This document shows, piece by piece, positions 41,976 to 51,319 of a stretch of 64,000 bases of DNA (positions within the stretch are counted from its first letter, which is position 1; every line of letters starts with the position of its first letter). Below the pieces are notes generated by a model. That model was not told the DNA's origin. It did no database searches and was given only the letters and a program-made list of their open reading frames with translations. The position numbers were made by a program, and so were the translations under genes. The stretch is from Anaerostipes sp. MSJ-23 (GTDB lineage: Bacteria; Bacillota; Clostridia; Lachnospirales; Lachnospiraceae), in the NCBI RefSeq assembly GCF_018918155.1, contig NZ_JAHLPY010000003.1:124001-188000 (forward strand). Direction: 5' to 3'.

Positions 41976-42293
41976 ATGGAATATAAATTTACGAAGGAAA
42001 ATTTTCAGGAAGAAGTTTTGAATGCAAAAGAACCTGTTTTGGTTGATATGTTTGCAACATGGTGTGGGCCATGTAAGATGATGGGACCTGTCATTGAAGA
42101 AATCGCAGCGGATTATGAAGGAAAAGTAAAAGTTGGGAAACTGGATATTGATCAGGATCCAGAACTGACAGCACAATATAAAATCATGTCTGTGCCGACA
42201 TTTCTTTTGTTCAAAGACGGTCAGGTTGCAGATAAGATCATCGGAGGTGTTCCAAAAGAAACGCTGACAGAAGCGATTGAGAAATTATTATAG
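41976..42293 (+). CDS. trxA: Thioredoxin
   Basis: A 105-residue cytoplasmic disulfide reductant. The active site is ATWCGPCKMMGPVIEE near residue 32. The cis-Pro loop is MSVPTFLLFKDG, followed by GGVPKETLTEAIEKLL. The start at 41976 follows ATAGGAG; the ORF extension back to 41946 is unlikely. No thioredoxin reductase is adjacent. Confidence 0.96.
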   Translation: MEYKFTKENFQEEVLNAKEPVLVDMFATWCGPCKMMGPVIEEIAADYEGKVKVGKLDIDQDPELTAQYKIMSVPTFLLFKDGQVADKIIGGVPKETLTEAIEKLL

Positions 42294-42302
42294 ACACGAA
42301 AC

Positions 42303-42338
42303 GGAAAAAGGCTCTGAGTAGATCAGGGCTTTTTTCTT
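42303..42338 (+). terminator. Terminator after trxA
   Basis: GCTCTGA/TCAGGGC hairpin with flanking A and T runs. Confidence 0.75.
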
Positions 42339-42366
42339 TTGAAAAGAAAAACAGGAGAATAATTAT

Positions 42367-44154
42367 ATGAATATATTAAACGTTGAGCACATCAGCAAAA
42401 TTTATGGAGAAAAGGTGATTTTTGATGATGTTTCTCTTGGAATTCATCAGGAGGATAAAATAGGTATTATTGGTGTTAATGGAACCGGAAAAACAACATT
42501 ACTTAAGATCATTGCAGGACTTGAGGAAACAGACAGTGGAGAGGTCATTTATTCGAATGGCACACGGATTTCCTATCTTCCGCAAAATCCGGAATTTCAT
42601 GGGAATCCAAGCATTTTGCAATATGTTATGGAAGGAAAAAATCATCAAGATCAGAAAGCACAAAGTGAGGCAAAAACAATTCTTACAAAGCTAGGAATTT
42701 ATGATTTTGATGAAAAAACACAACATCTATCCGGAGGACAGAGAAAGAGAATTGCACTTGCAAGAACATTGGTTGATCCATCGGAAGTTTTGATTTTAGA
42801 TGAACCAACAAACCATTTAGATAATGATATGGTTTTATGGCTTGAGTCATATTTAAATCAATTCCGAGGGGTATTGATTATGGTAACACATGATCGATAT
42901 TTTCTCGACCGTGTAACAAATAAAATTGTTGAAATCGATCATGGGAAATTGTATGAGTATGATACAAATTATTCCGGATTTGTTACATTAAAAGTGCAGA
43001 GAGAAGAGATGGAACAAGCAACTGAACGAAAAAGAAAGAGTCTGCTTCGTGTGGAAATGGAGTGGATGAAACAGGGAATCAAAGCAAGAGGAACAAGGCA
43101 GAGGGCGAGAACGGAACGTTTTGAAGCTTTGAAAAATGCAAAAGGGCCACAGATAAAACAGGATGTTGAAATAGACTCGGTAAGTAGCCGTCTTGGAAAA
43201 AAGACGATTGAATTTGATCATATTTCCAAAGGATTTGAAGGAAGAGAATTCATTCGTGATTTTTCTTATATTGTATTAAGAGATGACCGCCTTGGCTTTA
43301 TTGGACCAAATGGTTGTGGAAAGTCGACACTAATGAAGATGATTATGGGCATTCTTTCACCAGATGAAGGTGAGATTATCATAGGAGATACAGTAAAAAT
43401 CGGATATTTTGCACAGGAAAATGCACAGATGGAAGAAAATATTCGTGTGATTGATTATATTAAAAATACAGCAGAGTACATCCAGACAACCAGAGGACAG
43501 GCAAGTGCATCACAGATGCTGGAAAGATTTTTATTTCCACCAGAACTTCAGTATACGCCACTAGGCAAACTTTCCGGTGGAGAAAAAAGGCGTTTATATT
43601 TATTAAAGGTTTTGATGGAAGCACCAAATGTTTTAATTCTTGACGAGCCAACCAATGATCTTGATATTGCAACATTGACGATTCTTGAAGATTATTTGGA
43701 CAGTTTCCAGGGAATCGTTATTACTGTTTCACATGATCGTTATTTTTTGGATCGAGTTGTAAATCGTATCTTTGTTTTTGAAGAAAATGGAAGATTGACG
43801 CAATATGAGGGCGGCTATACAGATTATCTTGAAAAAACCAAAGATAAAAAAATTTCAGGACAAAAAACAGAGTTAAAGTCCGAAAAAACAAAAAAATTTC
43901 AAAAAGAGCATCAGAAGAAGTTGAAGTTTACTTTTAAAGAACAAAAAGAATTTGAAACAATTGATGATGATATTGTAGCATTAGAAGAGAAATTGGAACA
44001 ACTGGATGGAGAAATTATGGCAAATGCAACAAATTCAGGGAAATTAGCTGAATTGACAACGGAAAAAGATAAGACTCAGGAAGAACTAGATGAAAAAATG
44101 GATCGTTGGGTATACTTAAATGATTTGGCAGAAAAAATAGAACAGCAATCATAA
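42367..44154 (+). CDS. ABC-F family ATPase (Uup/EttA-like)
   Basis: A 595-residue soluble protein with two ABC domains and no membrane segment, the plan of ribosome-acting ABC-F factors. Domain 1 has Walker A GVNGTGKTTLL near 40, signature LSGGQRKRIALARTL and Walker B LILDEPTNHLD. A charged linker (about 215-260) is the P-site tRNA interaction motif. Domain 2 has GPNGCGKSTLM, LSGGEKRRLYLLKVL and LILDEPTNDLDIATL. A coiled-coil C-terminal tail (about 500-595) points to the Uup type. No known resistance subclass can be claimed. Confidence 0.92.
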   Translation: MNILNVEHISKIYGEKVIFDDVSLGIHQEDKIGIIGVNGTGKTTLLKIIAGLEETDSGEVIYSNGTRISYLPQNPEFHGNPSILQYVMEGKNHQDQKAQSEAKTILTKLGIYDFDEKTQHLSGGQRKRIALARTLVDPSEVLILDEPTNHLDNDMVLWLESYLNQFRGVLIMVTHDRYFLDRVTNKIVEIDHGKLYEYDTNYSGFVTLKVQREEMEQATERKRKSLLRVEMEWMKQGIKARGTRQRARTERFEALKNAKGPQIKQDVEIDSVSSRLGKKTIEFDHISKGFEGREFIRDFSYIVLRDDRLGFIGPNGCGKSTLMKMIMGILSPDEGEIIIGDTVKIGYFAQENAQMEENIRVIDYIKNTAEYIQTTRGQASASQMLERFLFPPELQYTPLGKLSGGEKRRLYLLKVLMEAPNVLILDEPTNDLDIATLTILEDYLDSFQGIVITVSHDRYFLDRVVNRIFVFEENGRLTQYEGGYTDYLEKTKDKKISGQKTELKSEKTKKFQKEHQKKLKFTFKEQKEFETIDDDIVALEEKLEQLDGEIMANATNSGKLAELTTEKDKTQEELDEKMDRWVYLNDLAEKIEQQS

Positions 44155-44175
44155 AACATAAAAGTCAATCATATA

Positions 44176-44240
44176 AAAACAACCAGAAAAGTAACAAGAA
44201 ATTAGAATAAAAGTATGTGACTTACTGGTTGTTTTTATTT
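44176..44240. terminator. Bidirectional terminator between ABC-F gene and AI-2E transporter
   Basis: AAAACAACCAG pairs with CTGGTTGTTTTT across a longer AT-rich loop. Confidence 0.75.
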
Positions 44241-44257
44241 AAAGTTTTTTGAGCTTT

Positions 44258-45436
44258 TTATAATTTTGTATTTTCGATAGAAATTTGCTTTTGGTACAGA
44301 CGATAGTTGACCCAATTTTCTATTAAATATTGGATGCATGCGAAAAATGGAACACCAAGGAACATTCCAAGTGGACCAAAATAGGCGCCTCCAACGGTAA
44401 TAGAGAAGAGAATCAAAAGTGGTCGGACACCAGTTGAATCTCCAAGAATTTTTGGACCAAGAATTAATCCGTCAAACTGTTGAAGTATGAATACCATGAT
44501 GATAAAAATAAGAGCTTTCATCGGACTTGCGATAAAAAGAATAAATGCGCCAGGAATAGCACCGATAAAAGGTCCGAAGTAAGGAATCATATTGGTAATA
44601 CCAACGATAACGCTAATTAATACCGTATAAGGAAGACCAAGAATTGTCATTAAAACAAAACATAAGATTCCAATGATTAGGGAGTCTAGTGATTTTCCTA
44701 CGATAAATCCAGAAAAGATTTTGTGACAATCTTTGCATGTTTTTAAAATAGAAGCTGCACGTTTTTTGTTAAAAATGGCAAGAATCATTTTTTTCATAGC
44801 TGTTTTTAGGATTTTTTTATCTGCTGTCATATAAATCGATACAATTAAAGCGATAAAAATATTAAACAACCATTTTGCAAAAGATAAAGTCATCGCATAA
44901 ATCCATGGAATTAACTGGGTTAAAAGACCATTGGAAATATTCATAATTTTTGGAAGTACTTTTGTTTCTAAAATTTTTACAATTTCGGGGGAAAGCACAT
45001 TTGTACTTGTTGCCTTATAGTGGGTAACAAATTTACCGATCATTTTATAAATGTCAGGAACCTGTTCTGCCAGTTCTTGAATGCTTTCGACTAATTGTGG
45101 AATGATAAAAATCAAACAAATGACTACGCCACCAAGAAACAGAAGATAACTAAATATAATAGAACAACCTCTGGAAAACTTTTTTGCCTTTTCCGGAAGG
45201 AGTCGGTAAAACAGTTTGTTATGAAAAAAAGAAATAACTGGATTTAAAATATATGCAATTAAAAATCCCATAAAGAATGGAAATAAAGTTCCCCAAAGTT
45301 CCGACAATAATTTCTTTGTAATATCCCATTGTGTAACGAAACGGAAGATAATACATCCAATTAAAATAACAGCAATTGAGTAGATGCTGATGGTAAAATA
45401 TTTTTTATTTGATTCAAATTTATGATTTCCAGCCAT
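44258..45436 (-). CDS. AI-2E family transporter
   Basis: An integral membrane protein of 392 residues from ATG 45436 (AAGGAG upstream); the longer frame to 45562 runs into the tRNA promoter. It has about eight hydrophobic segments. The family's C-terminal core is plain: NMIPYFGPFIGAIPG near 275, QQFDGLILGPKILGDSTGVRPL near 310 and LGMFLGVPFFACIQYL. Members include the TqsA autoinducer-2 exporter and Na+/H+ antiporters, so the substrate is open. Confidence 0.9.
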   Translation of the reverse strand: MAGNHKFESNKKYFTISIYSIAVILIGCIIFRFVTQWDITKKLLSELWGTLFPFFMGFLIAYILNPVISFFHNKLFYRLLPEKAKKFSRGCSIIFSYLLFLGGVVICLIFIIPQLVESIQELAEQVPDIYKMIGKFVTHYKATSTNVLSPEIVKILETKVLPKIMNISNGLLTQLIPWIYAMTLSFAKWLFNIFIALIVSIYMTADKKILKTAMKKMILAIFNKKRAASILKTCKDCHKIFSGFIVGKSLDSLIIGILCFVLMTILGLPYTVLISVIVGITNMIPYFGPFIGAIPGAFILFIASPMKALIFIIMVFILQQFDGLILGPKILGDSTGVRPLLILFSITVGGAYFGPLGMFLGVPFFACIQYLIENWVNYRLYQKQISIENTKL

Positions 45437-45519
45437 ATAAGTTTCTCCTTTTTTTCTTACTCTCATTATTATAAATTCTATCCAAAAGAAGTACAAGTTA
45501 AAAAAAATAAAAAAAGTAC

Positions 45520-45548
45520 TTGCATTCTTTGAGAGAATCATATATAAT
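45520..45548 (+). promoter_or_regulatory. Promoter of the tRNA-Lys gene
   Basis: TTGCAT (45520-45525), a 17-base spacer and a perfect TATAAT (45543-45548) lie 46 bases before the tRNA. Confidence 0.7.
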
Positions 45549-45594
45549 AAATCTTGCGTCAAGGGAGCAAACCCCTTGAAAAGTGAATAAATAT

Positions 45595-45667
45595 GCGTGA
45601 TTAGCTCAGTTGGTAGAGCACCTGACTCTTAATCAGGGTGTCGAGGGTTCGAACCCCTCATCGCGTA
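45595..45667 (+). tRNA. tRNA-Lys (CUU)
   Basis: A 73-base cloverleaf. The acceptor arm is GCGTGAT with ATCGCGT and discriminator A. The D arm is GCTC/GAGC with loop AGTTGGTA. The anticodon stem is CCTGA/TCAGG with loop CTCTTAA, anticodon CTT. The T arm is GAGGG/CCCTC with TTCGAAC. CCA is not encoded. The first pair would be G1-U72, which is unusual. Confidence 0.95.
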
Positions 45668-45688
45668 CTGAAAGCACTGTTTTTGGTT

Positions 45689-45713
45689 GAAGCACCGGGG
45701 ATGGTGCTTTTTC
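45689..45713 (+). terminator. Terminator after tRNA-Lys
   Basis: AAGCACC/GGTGCTT hairpin followed by TTTTTC. Confidence 0.8.
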
Positions 45714-45738
45714 TTTTATAGAAAGGAACGGGATTTTT

Positions 45739-46551
45739 ATGGCAAGACTGGCATTGGCACAAATAACTTCTTCAGAGTGCTGGGAAGAAAATTTAAAGAA
45801 GGCAGAGCAATGGATGAAAAGAGCCAGTGAGCAAGGAGCAGATATGATTGTATTTCCGGAATACTTTATGATGTATTATCCTGCAAAAAGAGTCAACTAT
45901 CATAAAGGAGCACAAACTCTTTATGGCCCTTTTGTATCAGAAATGAAAAGATTAGCAGAAAAATATCATATATGGACAGTCTTTAGTATGAATGAAGATT
46001 CAATCCAGGAAGGAAAGAGTTATAATACAACGGTTATTCTTGATGATCATGCGGTACAAAAAGCAATTTACCGTAAGAACCATTTGTTTGACGCATATAC
46101 ATGGCAAGAATCAACCGATACAATAAAAGGAGAAAAAATGTTCCTTCCATTAAGGACGCCTATAGGAGTTCTTGGTATTAGTGTTTGTTATGATCTTCGA
46201 TTTCCAGAAACTGCAAGAATTGCAGCATTATATGGGGCAGAGGTTATGATTTATCCATCAGCATGGGTGAAGGGAGAAGGAAAATTTCTTGCATGGGAAA
46301 CGTTACTTCGGGCAAGAGCAATTGAAAATGAAATGTTCGTTTTTGGATGTTGTCACTTTAGTGAAGAACATTATATGGGACGAAGTCTTGGATTTGGGCC
46401 TTTGGGAGAGAAAATTTTGGAAGGAAAAGAAAGAGAGGAATTACTTTTCTGTGAGTTCGATTCTGAGAAAATAAAAAAAGTACGACATGAAAATCCGGTG
46501 TTTAAGAATCGTCGTACTGATTTATATTCTGTATTTTTAAAAGAACGTTAA
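45739..46551 (+). CDS. Carbon-nitrogen hydrolase (nitrilase superfamily)
   Basis: A 270-residue amidohydrolase with the Glu-Lys-Cys triad: FPEYFM (Glu near 42), YRKNHLFDAY (Lys near 113) and GVLGISVCYDLRFPE (Cys near 149). The family FKNRRTDLY ending is present. It resembles NIT2-like omega-amidases and deaminated-glutathione amidases, a repair role, but the substrate is not certain. Its stop overlaps the end of the convergent TetR gene by 4 bp. Confidence 0.88.
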   Translation: MARLALAQITSSECWEENLKKAEQWMKRASEQGADMIVFPEYFMMYYPAKRVNYHKGAQTLYGPFVSEMKRLAEKYHIWTVFSMNEDSIQEGKSYNTTVILDDHAVQKAIYRKNHLFDAYTWQESTDTIKGEKMFLPLRTPIGVLGISVCYDLRFPETARIAALYGAEVMIYPSAWVKGEGKFLAWETLLRARAIENEMFVFGCCHFSEEHYMGRSLGFGPLGEKILEGKEREELLFCEFDSEKIKKVRHENPVFKNRRTDLYSVFLKER

Positions 46552-47210
46552 ATTTTTTCAACAAGAAGTTTAAAGTCATTTTCAATTTTAAGTTCGTAAT
46601 GACAAATGCTTTTAAGTGTACGATCGATCAGAGACTGAATTTCTTCTTTTTTATATCCGATATAGCCAAGAATCATAAATAATTCCATTGAGACAATATG
46701 GTTGCAGTATGCTATATCTGGTTGATGATACATCATTTGGATGATTTCTTTTTCAATTCCACAATCCATCTGAAAAAGGATGGATAAATCCTTTTGATTG
46801 ATTTCGCAGTGTTTGTCGGTAATAGATTTCCAGAAAAGTTTTTTCCCTTCTATGATCTTTTGATTGTGAAAATGATGGCAGTGAAGTTCCATTAAAAATC
46901 TTGCGTAATGAGAGTCTATTAGAAGATGATGGGAAAAGAAAAAATAGGCATAATGGCGTATTTCTGGCTCCAGAGAGGTTAGAATCTGCCATAAAATTCT
47001 TGAAATTCCCGACCATACTTCTTCATAGACAGCAATAGATAAAGAATCTTTGTTTTTAAAATAATAGGCAATCATAGCACGATTAATATCTGCTTTTTCA
47101 CAGATATGATCAAATGTTGTTTCCTGAATACCTTGTTCGTAAAATAGGTGAATACTTGTCTGTAAAATTTGTTGTTTTGTATGTCTTCCAGTGTTGTAAG
47201 ATTTTGTCAT
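46548..47210 (-). CDS. TetR family transcriptional regulator
   Basis: A 220-residue regulator starting at ATG 47210, 7 bases from AAGGAG; an ATG two codons earlier is too close to the site. The N-terminal HTH reads TKQQILQTSIHLFYEQGIQETTFDHICEKADINRAMIAYYFKNKDSL. The C-terminal ligand domain is not like any characterised member I know. It diverges from the penicillin-binding protein gene, so it may control it. Confidence 0.87.
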   Translation of the reverse strand: MTKSYNTGRHTKQQILQTSIHLFYEQGIQETTFDHICEKADINRAMIAYYFKNKDSLSIAVYEEVWSGISRILWQILTSLEPEIRHYAYFFFSHHLLIDSHYARFLMELHCHHFHNQKIIEGKKLFWKSITDKHCEINQKDLSILFQMDCGIEKEIIQMMYHQPDIAYCNHIVSMELFMILGYIGYKKEEIQSLIDRTLKSICHYELKIENDFKLLVEKI

Positions 47211-47325
47211 GATCATTCTCCTTTTCTAAAGTATAACATATTTTTTTAGGATAAAGATGCAATCATTTAAAATACCTGTTAAAATAGAAGAAGGTAGAAT
47301 TTGAAAGTAGAAAGGAGCTTTGAAA

Positions 47326-49257
47326 ATGCAAATATTAAAAAGAGTTTTGCTGGCAGTGGCATTAGTCATAGCAGCGGCGGGTGCATTTTTGTTTTATAAG
47401 AATAATATTGCAAGTAGCCCAGGAGGGGCACTTTTAAATTATATGAAATGTCTGGAAAATGGAGATTACGATAAAATGTATGATATGTTGGATCAACAGA
47501 GTCAAGACAGTATTTCAAGAAAAGCATTTATTGAACGAAATGAAAAGATATACGAAGGAATTTCTATGAAAAATCTTCAGGTTTCTCTTACAACAAAAAA
47601 AAGAGAGCCAGTGGTAGGCTATCGCCTTTCTATGGATTCTTGTGCTGGAACGATTCGTTTTAGTGAGAGGGTTCGATTTCAAAAAGAAAAACACAGATGG
47701 AAATTGGAGTGGGATGATTCCGTTATCTTTCCAGGATTGGCTTCCACAGATAAAATAAGAATTAAAATATTGGAAGCAGATCGAGGGGAAATTACAGATC
47801 GTAAAGGAAGGACACTTGCTGGCCAGGGAACGATTTATGCGATAGGGATTGTTCCTGGAAAAATGAAAAAAGATACCGTGAAGAAGACAGCAAAACTTCT
47901 AAAAATGTCAGAAAAAGAAATTCAAAAGCAGATTCAACAGAAATGGGTGAAAAAAGGTTCTTTTGTTCCAATTTGTAAGACAGACGAATATCCTGAAGAA
48001 ATTCTTGATATTGCGGGTATTATGGTTTCTAAAAGTAAAGACAGAGTTTATCCTATGGGAGAAGCTGCAGCACATTTGGTTGGATATGCACAAAATGGAG
48101 AAGGAAAGACTGGACTGGAAAAACTTTATGATGAAAAATTGCGCGGCACTGATGGAAAAATGATTTATATCCAAGACTCCAAAGGGAGCATGAAAGAAAA
48201 AATTGCAATTAAGGCAGAAGAAAATGGGCAGGATATTCAAACAACCATTGATGGAACACTTCAAAAGAAAATTTATGATCAGTATAAAAAAGATAAAAGT
48301 GCCCATGTTGCTATGAACCCAAAAACAGGTGAGATTCTTGCTTTGGTGAGTACGCCGTCTTATGACAATCAGGCATTGTCACTTGGTATGAATCATGATC
48401 AGTGGAAAGCAATTGTAAAAAATAAAGATCATCCAATGCAAAATCGTTTTAAAGGAATTTGGAGTCCAGGTTCATCGATGAAACCAATCGTTGGAGCAAT
48501 TGGTTTGACTCAGAATAAATTTAAAGCATCGGATGATTTTGGAAACAATGGAACTAGATGGCGTAAAGATGGAAGCTGGGGAGGATATTATGTAACAACG
48601 CTCCATAACTATGCAAATCATAATCTAAGAAATGCGTTAATTTATTCAGATAATATTTACTTTGCAAAAGCAGCATTAAAGATTGGAAAAGATACATTTG
48701 AGAAACAATTGGAAGCCATTGGATTTCGGGAAAATATTTCTTTTCCATTCGGTCTTACACCATCTTCTTATGGAGGAAATGGCATTACCTCTGAAATACA
48801 ACTGGCGGATAGCGGTTATGGACAAGGACAAATGCTTGTGAATCCTGTTCATATGGCAGCAATTTATTCTGCATTTTATAATCAAGGAAATATGCTGCAA
48901 CCGCAGTTGATCAAGACAGAAGATTTAAAAAAGAAAATATGGAAATCATCTGTTTTCTCAAAGAGTGCAGTAGATACGATTTATAAAGATATGGTTCAAG
49001 TTGTAGAAAGTCCACATGGTACAGGAAGAGCAGCCCAGACTTCTGACCTTAAGATTGCCGGTAAGACGGGAACGGCAGAAATTAAGGCATCACAAGGAGA
49101 TACAAAGGGAACAGAAATAGGATGGTTTGTGACGATTACGAAAAAAGCAGATAAATCACTGGAACTTGTATCAATGACAGAAGATGTAAAAAAACGTGGA
49201 GGAAGTGGTTATGTGGTTGCAAAAACGAAGAAAATATTGGAAAGCTATATGCAGTAG
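47326..49257 (+). CDS. Class B penicillin-binding protein with MecA-type N-terminal domain
   Basis: A 643-residue peptidoglycan transpeptidase anchored by one N-terminal helix (about 5-25). An NTF2-like MecA_N domain (about 30-140) is followed by the PBP dimerisation domain and the transpeptidase. Catalytic motifs are SPGSSMKP (SxxK, Ser near 385), SDN (SxN, near 443) and GKTGTAEI (KTG, near 583). The start at 47326 follows AAAGGAG. It resembles Bacillus PbpC/PBP3 and staphylococcal PBP2a in architecture; low beta-lactam affinity is possible but not shown. Confidence 0.92.
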   Translation: MQILKRVLLAVALVIAAAGAFLFYKNNIASSPGGALLNYMKCLENGDYDKMYDMLDQQSQDSISRKAFIERNEKIYEGISMKNLQVSLTTKKREPVVGYRLSMDSCAGTIRFSERVRFQKEKHRWKLEWDDSVIFPGLASTDKIRIKILEADRGEITDRKGRTLAGQGTIYAIGIVPGKMKKDTVKKTAKLLKMSEKEIQKQIQQKWVKKGSFVPICKTDEYPEEILDIAGIMVSKSKDRVYPMGEAAAHLVGYAQNGEGKTGLEKLYDEKLRGTDGKMIYIQDSKGSMKEKIAIKAEENGQDIQTTIDGTLQKKIYDQYKKDKSAHVAMNPKTGEILALVSTPSYDNQALSLGMNHDQWKAIVKNKDHPMQNRFKGIWSPGSSMKPIVGAIGLTQNKFKASDDFGNNGTRWRKDGSWGGYYVTTLHNYANHNLRNALIYSDNIYFAKAALKIGKDTFEKQLEAIGFRENISFPFGLTPSSYGGNGITSEIQLADSGYGQGQMLVNPVHMAAIYSAFYNQGNMLQPQLIKTEDLKKKIWKSSVFSKSAVDTIYKDMVQVVESPHGTGRAAQTSDLKIAGKTGTAEIKASQGDTKGTEIGWFVTITKKADKSLELVSMTEDVKKRGGSGYVVAKTKKILESYMQ

Positions 49258-49279
49258 GTTTCTTCTTTTGATTACCATT

Positions 49280-49345
49280 GTATCACCTGGATTTAAATGC
49301 CTGTTTATTTCTAAAACATGAATTCAATAAGTGATTGTGTTACCG
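49280..49345 (-). pseudogene. Scrap of a second PucR-type regulator gene
   Basis: About 57 of 66 bases match positions 26314-26379 of the GABA-locus regulator by eye. On the minus strand it reads NTITY-stop-IHVLEINRHLNP, against NTITYRIHVLEENWHLNL in the longer copy, so the Arg codon has become TGA. No other part of the gene is visible nearby. The 49258-49555 gap otherwise holds only a terminator hairpin. Confidence 0.75.
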
Positions 49346-49358
49346 CAGCGAAATGAAA

Positions 49359-49447
49359 AAAACAATCAGAGAGCAGCTATATGAACACGTGAGTACTGTT
49401 ATGTGTGAATCAAACAAAAAGCGTGCTGCTCAAAGATTGTTTTTTTA
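49359..49447 (+). terminator. Hairpin terminator before the MarR gene
   Basis: AAAACAATC-AGA-GAGCAGC pairs with GCTGCTC-AAA-GATTGTTTT around an AT-rich loop, followed by a T run. It probably ends the penicillin-binding protein transcript. Confidence 0.65.
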
Positions 49448-49555
49448 TTTTTTATAAATTGTTCATAGTCTCTTCATTGACATTTTGAAGTGTCAGCTGT
49501 ATTCTTTTCTATACGATTGATAACATTGTTAACTATCTGAAAACAGAGGTGAAAA

Positions 49556-50020
49556 ATGAAAACAAAAGAGAAAAATATGGAACATGAGCTTCTTGTATTA
49601 TTTCGAAAAATGATTCGTATAGATTTATCTGCTTATTTACAGGAACTTTCGAGAGAAGAATTTTATATGTTGGATCTTCTTTCCAAACAAATTCAAGAAA
49701 AAGAGATCGAAGGAATGAAAGTGTCTTCGATTGCGGAGGCATTGGATATTTCTTCCCCGGCAGTATCGAGAATGCTCGGAGGAATGGAACGAAAAGGATA
49801 TATTCTTCGGAAAGTAAATCCGCACAATCGCAGAAATACGATTGTGAAAATCACAAAAAATGGACAGAAGATTTATGATAAAACAGAAAGTCAAATGAAT
49901 CGTTTGCTTGATCATGTGACGAAGCGGGTGGGACAAGAAGATATGGAGGAACTTTTAAGACTCTGGAATCGAGTTGCAGAGGCATTTCTTGAGGAAACAA
50001 AATTTGAGTTAAAGATATAA
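49556..50020 (+). CDS. MarR family transcriptional regulator
   Basis: A 154-residue winged-helix regulator. The recognition region reads VSSIAEALDISSPAVSRMLGGMERKGYILRKV, followed by the wing NPHNRRNTIVKITKNG. It is first in a same-strand run with the zinc-ribbon, DUF5685, J-domain and DnaK genes (spacings of 4-17 bp or overlaps). It probably autoregulates this chaperone operon. The sensed ligand is unknown. Confidence 0.87.
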   Translation: MKTKEKNMEHELLVLFRKMIRIDLSAYLQELSREEFYMLDLLSKQIQEKEIEGMKVSSIAEALDISSPAVSRMLGGMERKGYILRKVNPHNRRNTIVKITKNGQKIYDKTESQMNRLLDHVTKRVGQEDMEELLRLWNRVAEAFLEETKFELKI

Positions 50021-50032
50021 AGGAGATTGATT

Positions 50033-50458
50033 ATGAGAGAAAAATGGAATCAGTTTATGCAGGGAAGGTACGGATATGATGATCTGAGCCGTTTCCTGAT
50101 GAAGGTATTTATTGCGGCAATTATATTGTCATTGTTTACAGGAAGAATTTATATTGCAGGGGTATTTTCTCTTGGGAGAGTTTTTTACTGGATTGCACTT
50201 ATTTTAATTGTTTATAGCTATTTTCGAATGTTTTCAAAAAATATTTATAAACGTTCACAGGAAAATTTGAGATTCCTTGAAAAAACAAGAAATATCCGGA
50301 ATTTTTTTTCAACACAGCAAAATCTTATGAAGCAGAGAAAAAAATATCATATTTATACTTGCCCGGATTGTAAACAGAAAATTCGTATTCCAAGAGGAAA
50401 AGGAAAAATAGAAATTCGTTGTCCAAAATGTGGAAGAACATTTATAAAAAGGAGTTAA
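50033..50458 (+). CDS. Membrane protein with C-terminal zinc ribbon
   Basis: A 141-residue protein starting at ATG 50033 after AAAGGAG. Two hydrophobic helices (about 22-40 and 45-65) are followed by a basic linker. The C-terminal zinc ribbon is YTCPDCKQKIRIPRGKGK and IRCPKCGRTF (CPxC...CPxC). The plan suggests a membrane-anchored sensor or recruiter. It lies in the chaperone operon. I do not know a function. Confidence 0.75.
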   Translation: MREKWNQFMQGRYGYDDLSRFLMKVFIAAIILSLFTGRIYIAGVFSLGRVFYWIALILIVYSYFRMFSKNIYKRSQENLRFLEKTRNIRNFFSTQQNLMKQRKKYHIYTCPDCKQKIRIPRGKGKIEIRCPKCGRTFIKRS

Positions 50459-50464
50459 TACAAC

Positions 50465-51319
50465 ATGTTCGGTTACATCATTGTGAATAAACCAGAAATG
50501 AAATTTAAGGAATTTGATGTATATCATGGATTTTACTGTGGTCTTTGCAGGAAGCTTAAGAAGCATTATGGAAAGATCGGGCAGATGACATTGACTTATG
50601 ATATGACATTTGTTGTACTGATGCTTACGAGTCTATATGAACCAGAAACACAGATTGGTGTGACAAAGTGTATCGCGCATCCTTTTGAAAAACATCCAAC
50701 GAGAATAAACGATATCACGGATTATGCAGCACATATGAATGTTTTATTATCGTATTACAAATGTGAAGACGACTGGCAGGATGATCATAAATACAAAAAA
50801 CTTCTGACGGCAAAAATGTTATACAAAAAAAGCGGATTTTCAAGAAATTTTTACCGTGAAAAGTGGAATAAGATCGAACAATTATTAAGACAGTTATCTG
50901 AAGAAGAAAAAAAAGGCAATGAAAATTTGGATGAGATGTCTGGGTTGTTTGGTAAGATCATGGCAGAAATTATGTTGTATCGAAAAGATGAATGGGAAGA
51001 ACTTCTTACAAGGTTTGGTTTTTATCTTGGAAAATTTGTTTATTTGATGGATGCTTATGAGGATATAGAAGATGACATAAAAGAAGAAAATTATAATCCA
51101 TTTCGTTCTATGTATCAGAAACCAGATTTTGATCAAAAATGTCATCAGATTTTGACAATGATGATGGCAGAATGTTCCAGGGCATTTGAACAGCTTCCGT
51201 TGATTGATCACATTGAGATCCTACGGAATATTCTGTATTCTGGAGTATGGTATCGATTTGAACAAGTACGGGCCAAAAGAGAAGAAAAAAAGGGAGAAAA
51301 GAATGGTAGATCCATATGA
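50465..51319 (+). CDS. DUF5685 family protein
   Basis: A 284-residue cytoplasmic protein, mostly alpha-helical. It starts [20 protein letters not shown], then a [13 protein letters not shown] Cys pair near 27-30, a THxx-like FEKHPT segment, and an acidic helix [19 protein letters not shown] near 200 that resembles the Asp-rich regions of isoprenoid-synthase-like folds. Members are commonly found beside J-domain and DnaK genes in Lachnospiraceae. It overlaps the J-protein gene by 17 bp. The role is unknown. Confidence 0.8.
   Translation: MFGYIIVNKPEMKFKEFDVYHGFYCGLCRKLKKHYGKIGQMTLTYDMTFVVLMLTSLYEPETQIGVTKCIAHPFEKHPTRINDITDYAAHMNVLLSYYKCEDDWQDDHKYKKLLTAKMLYKKSGFSRNFYREKWNKIEQLLRQLSEEEKKGNENLDEMSGLFGKIMAEIMLYRKDEWEELLTRFGFYLGKFVYLMDAYEDIEDDIKEENYNPFRSMYQKPDFDQKCHQILTMMMAECSRAFEQLPLIDHIEILRNILYSGVWYRFEQVRAKREEKKGEKNGRSI

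Noticed and set aside
47908-48306. 132-codon minus-strand frame inside the penicillin-binding protein gene
   Set aside because: Antisense shadow, Phe/Cys/Asn-rich, with no ribosome site.
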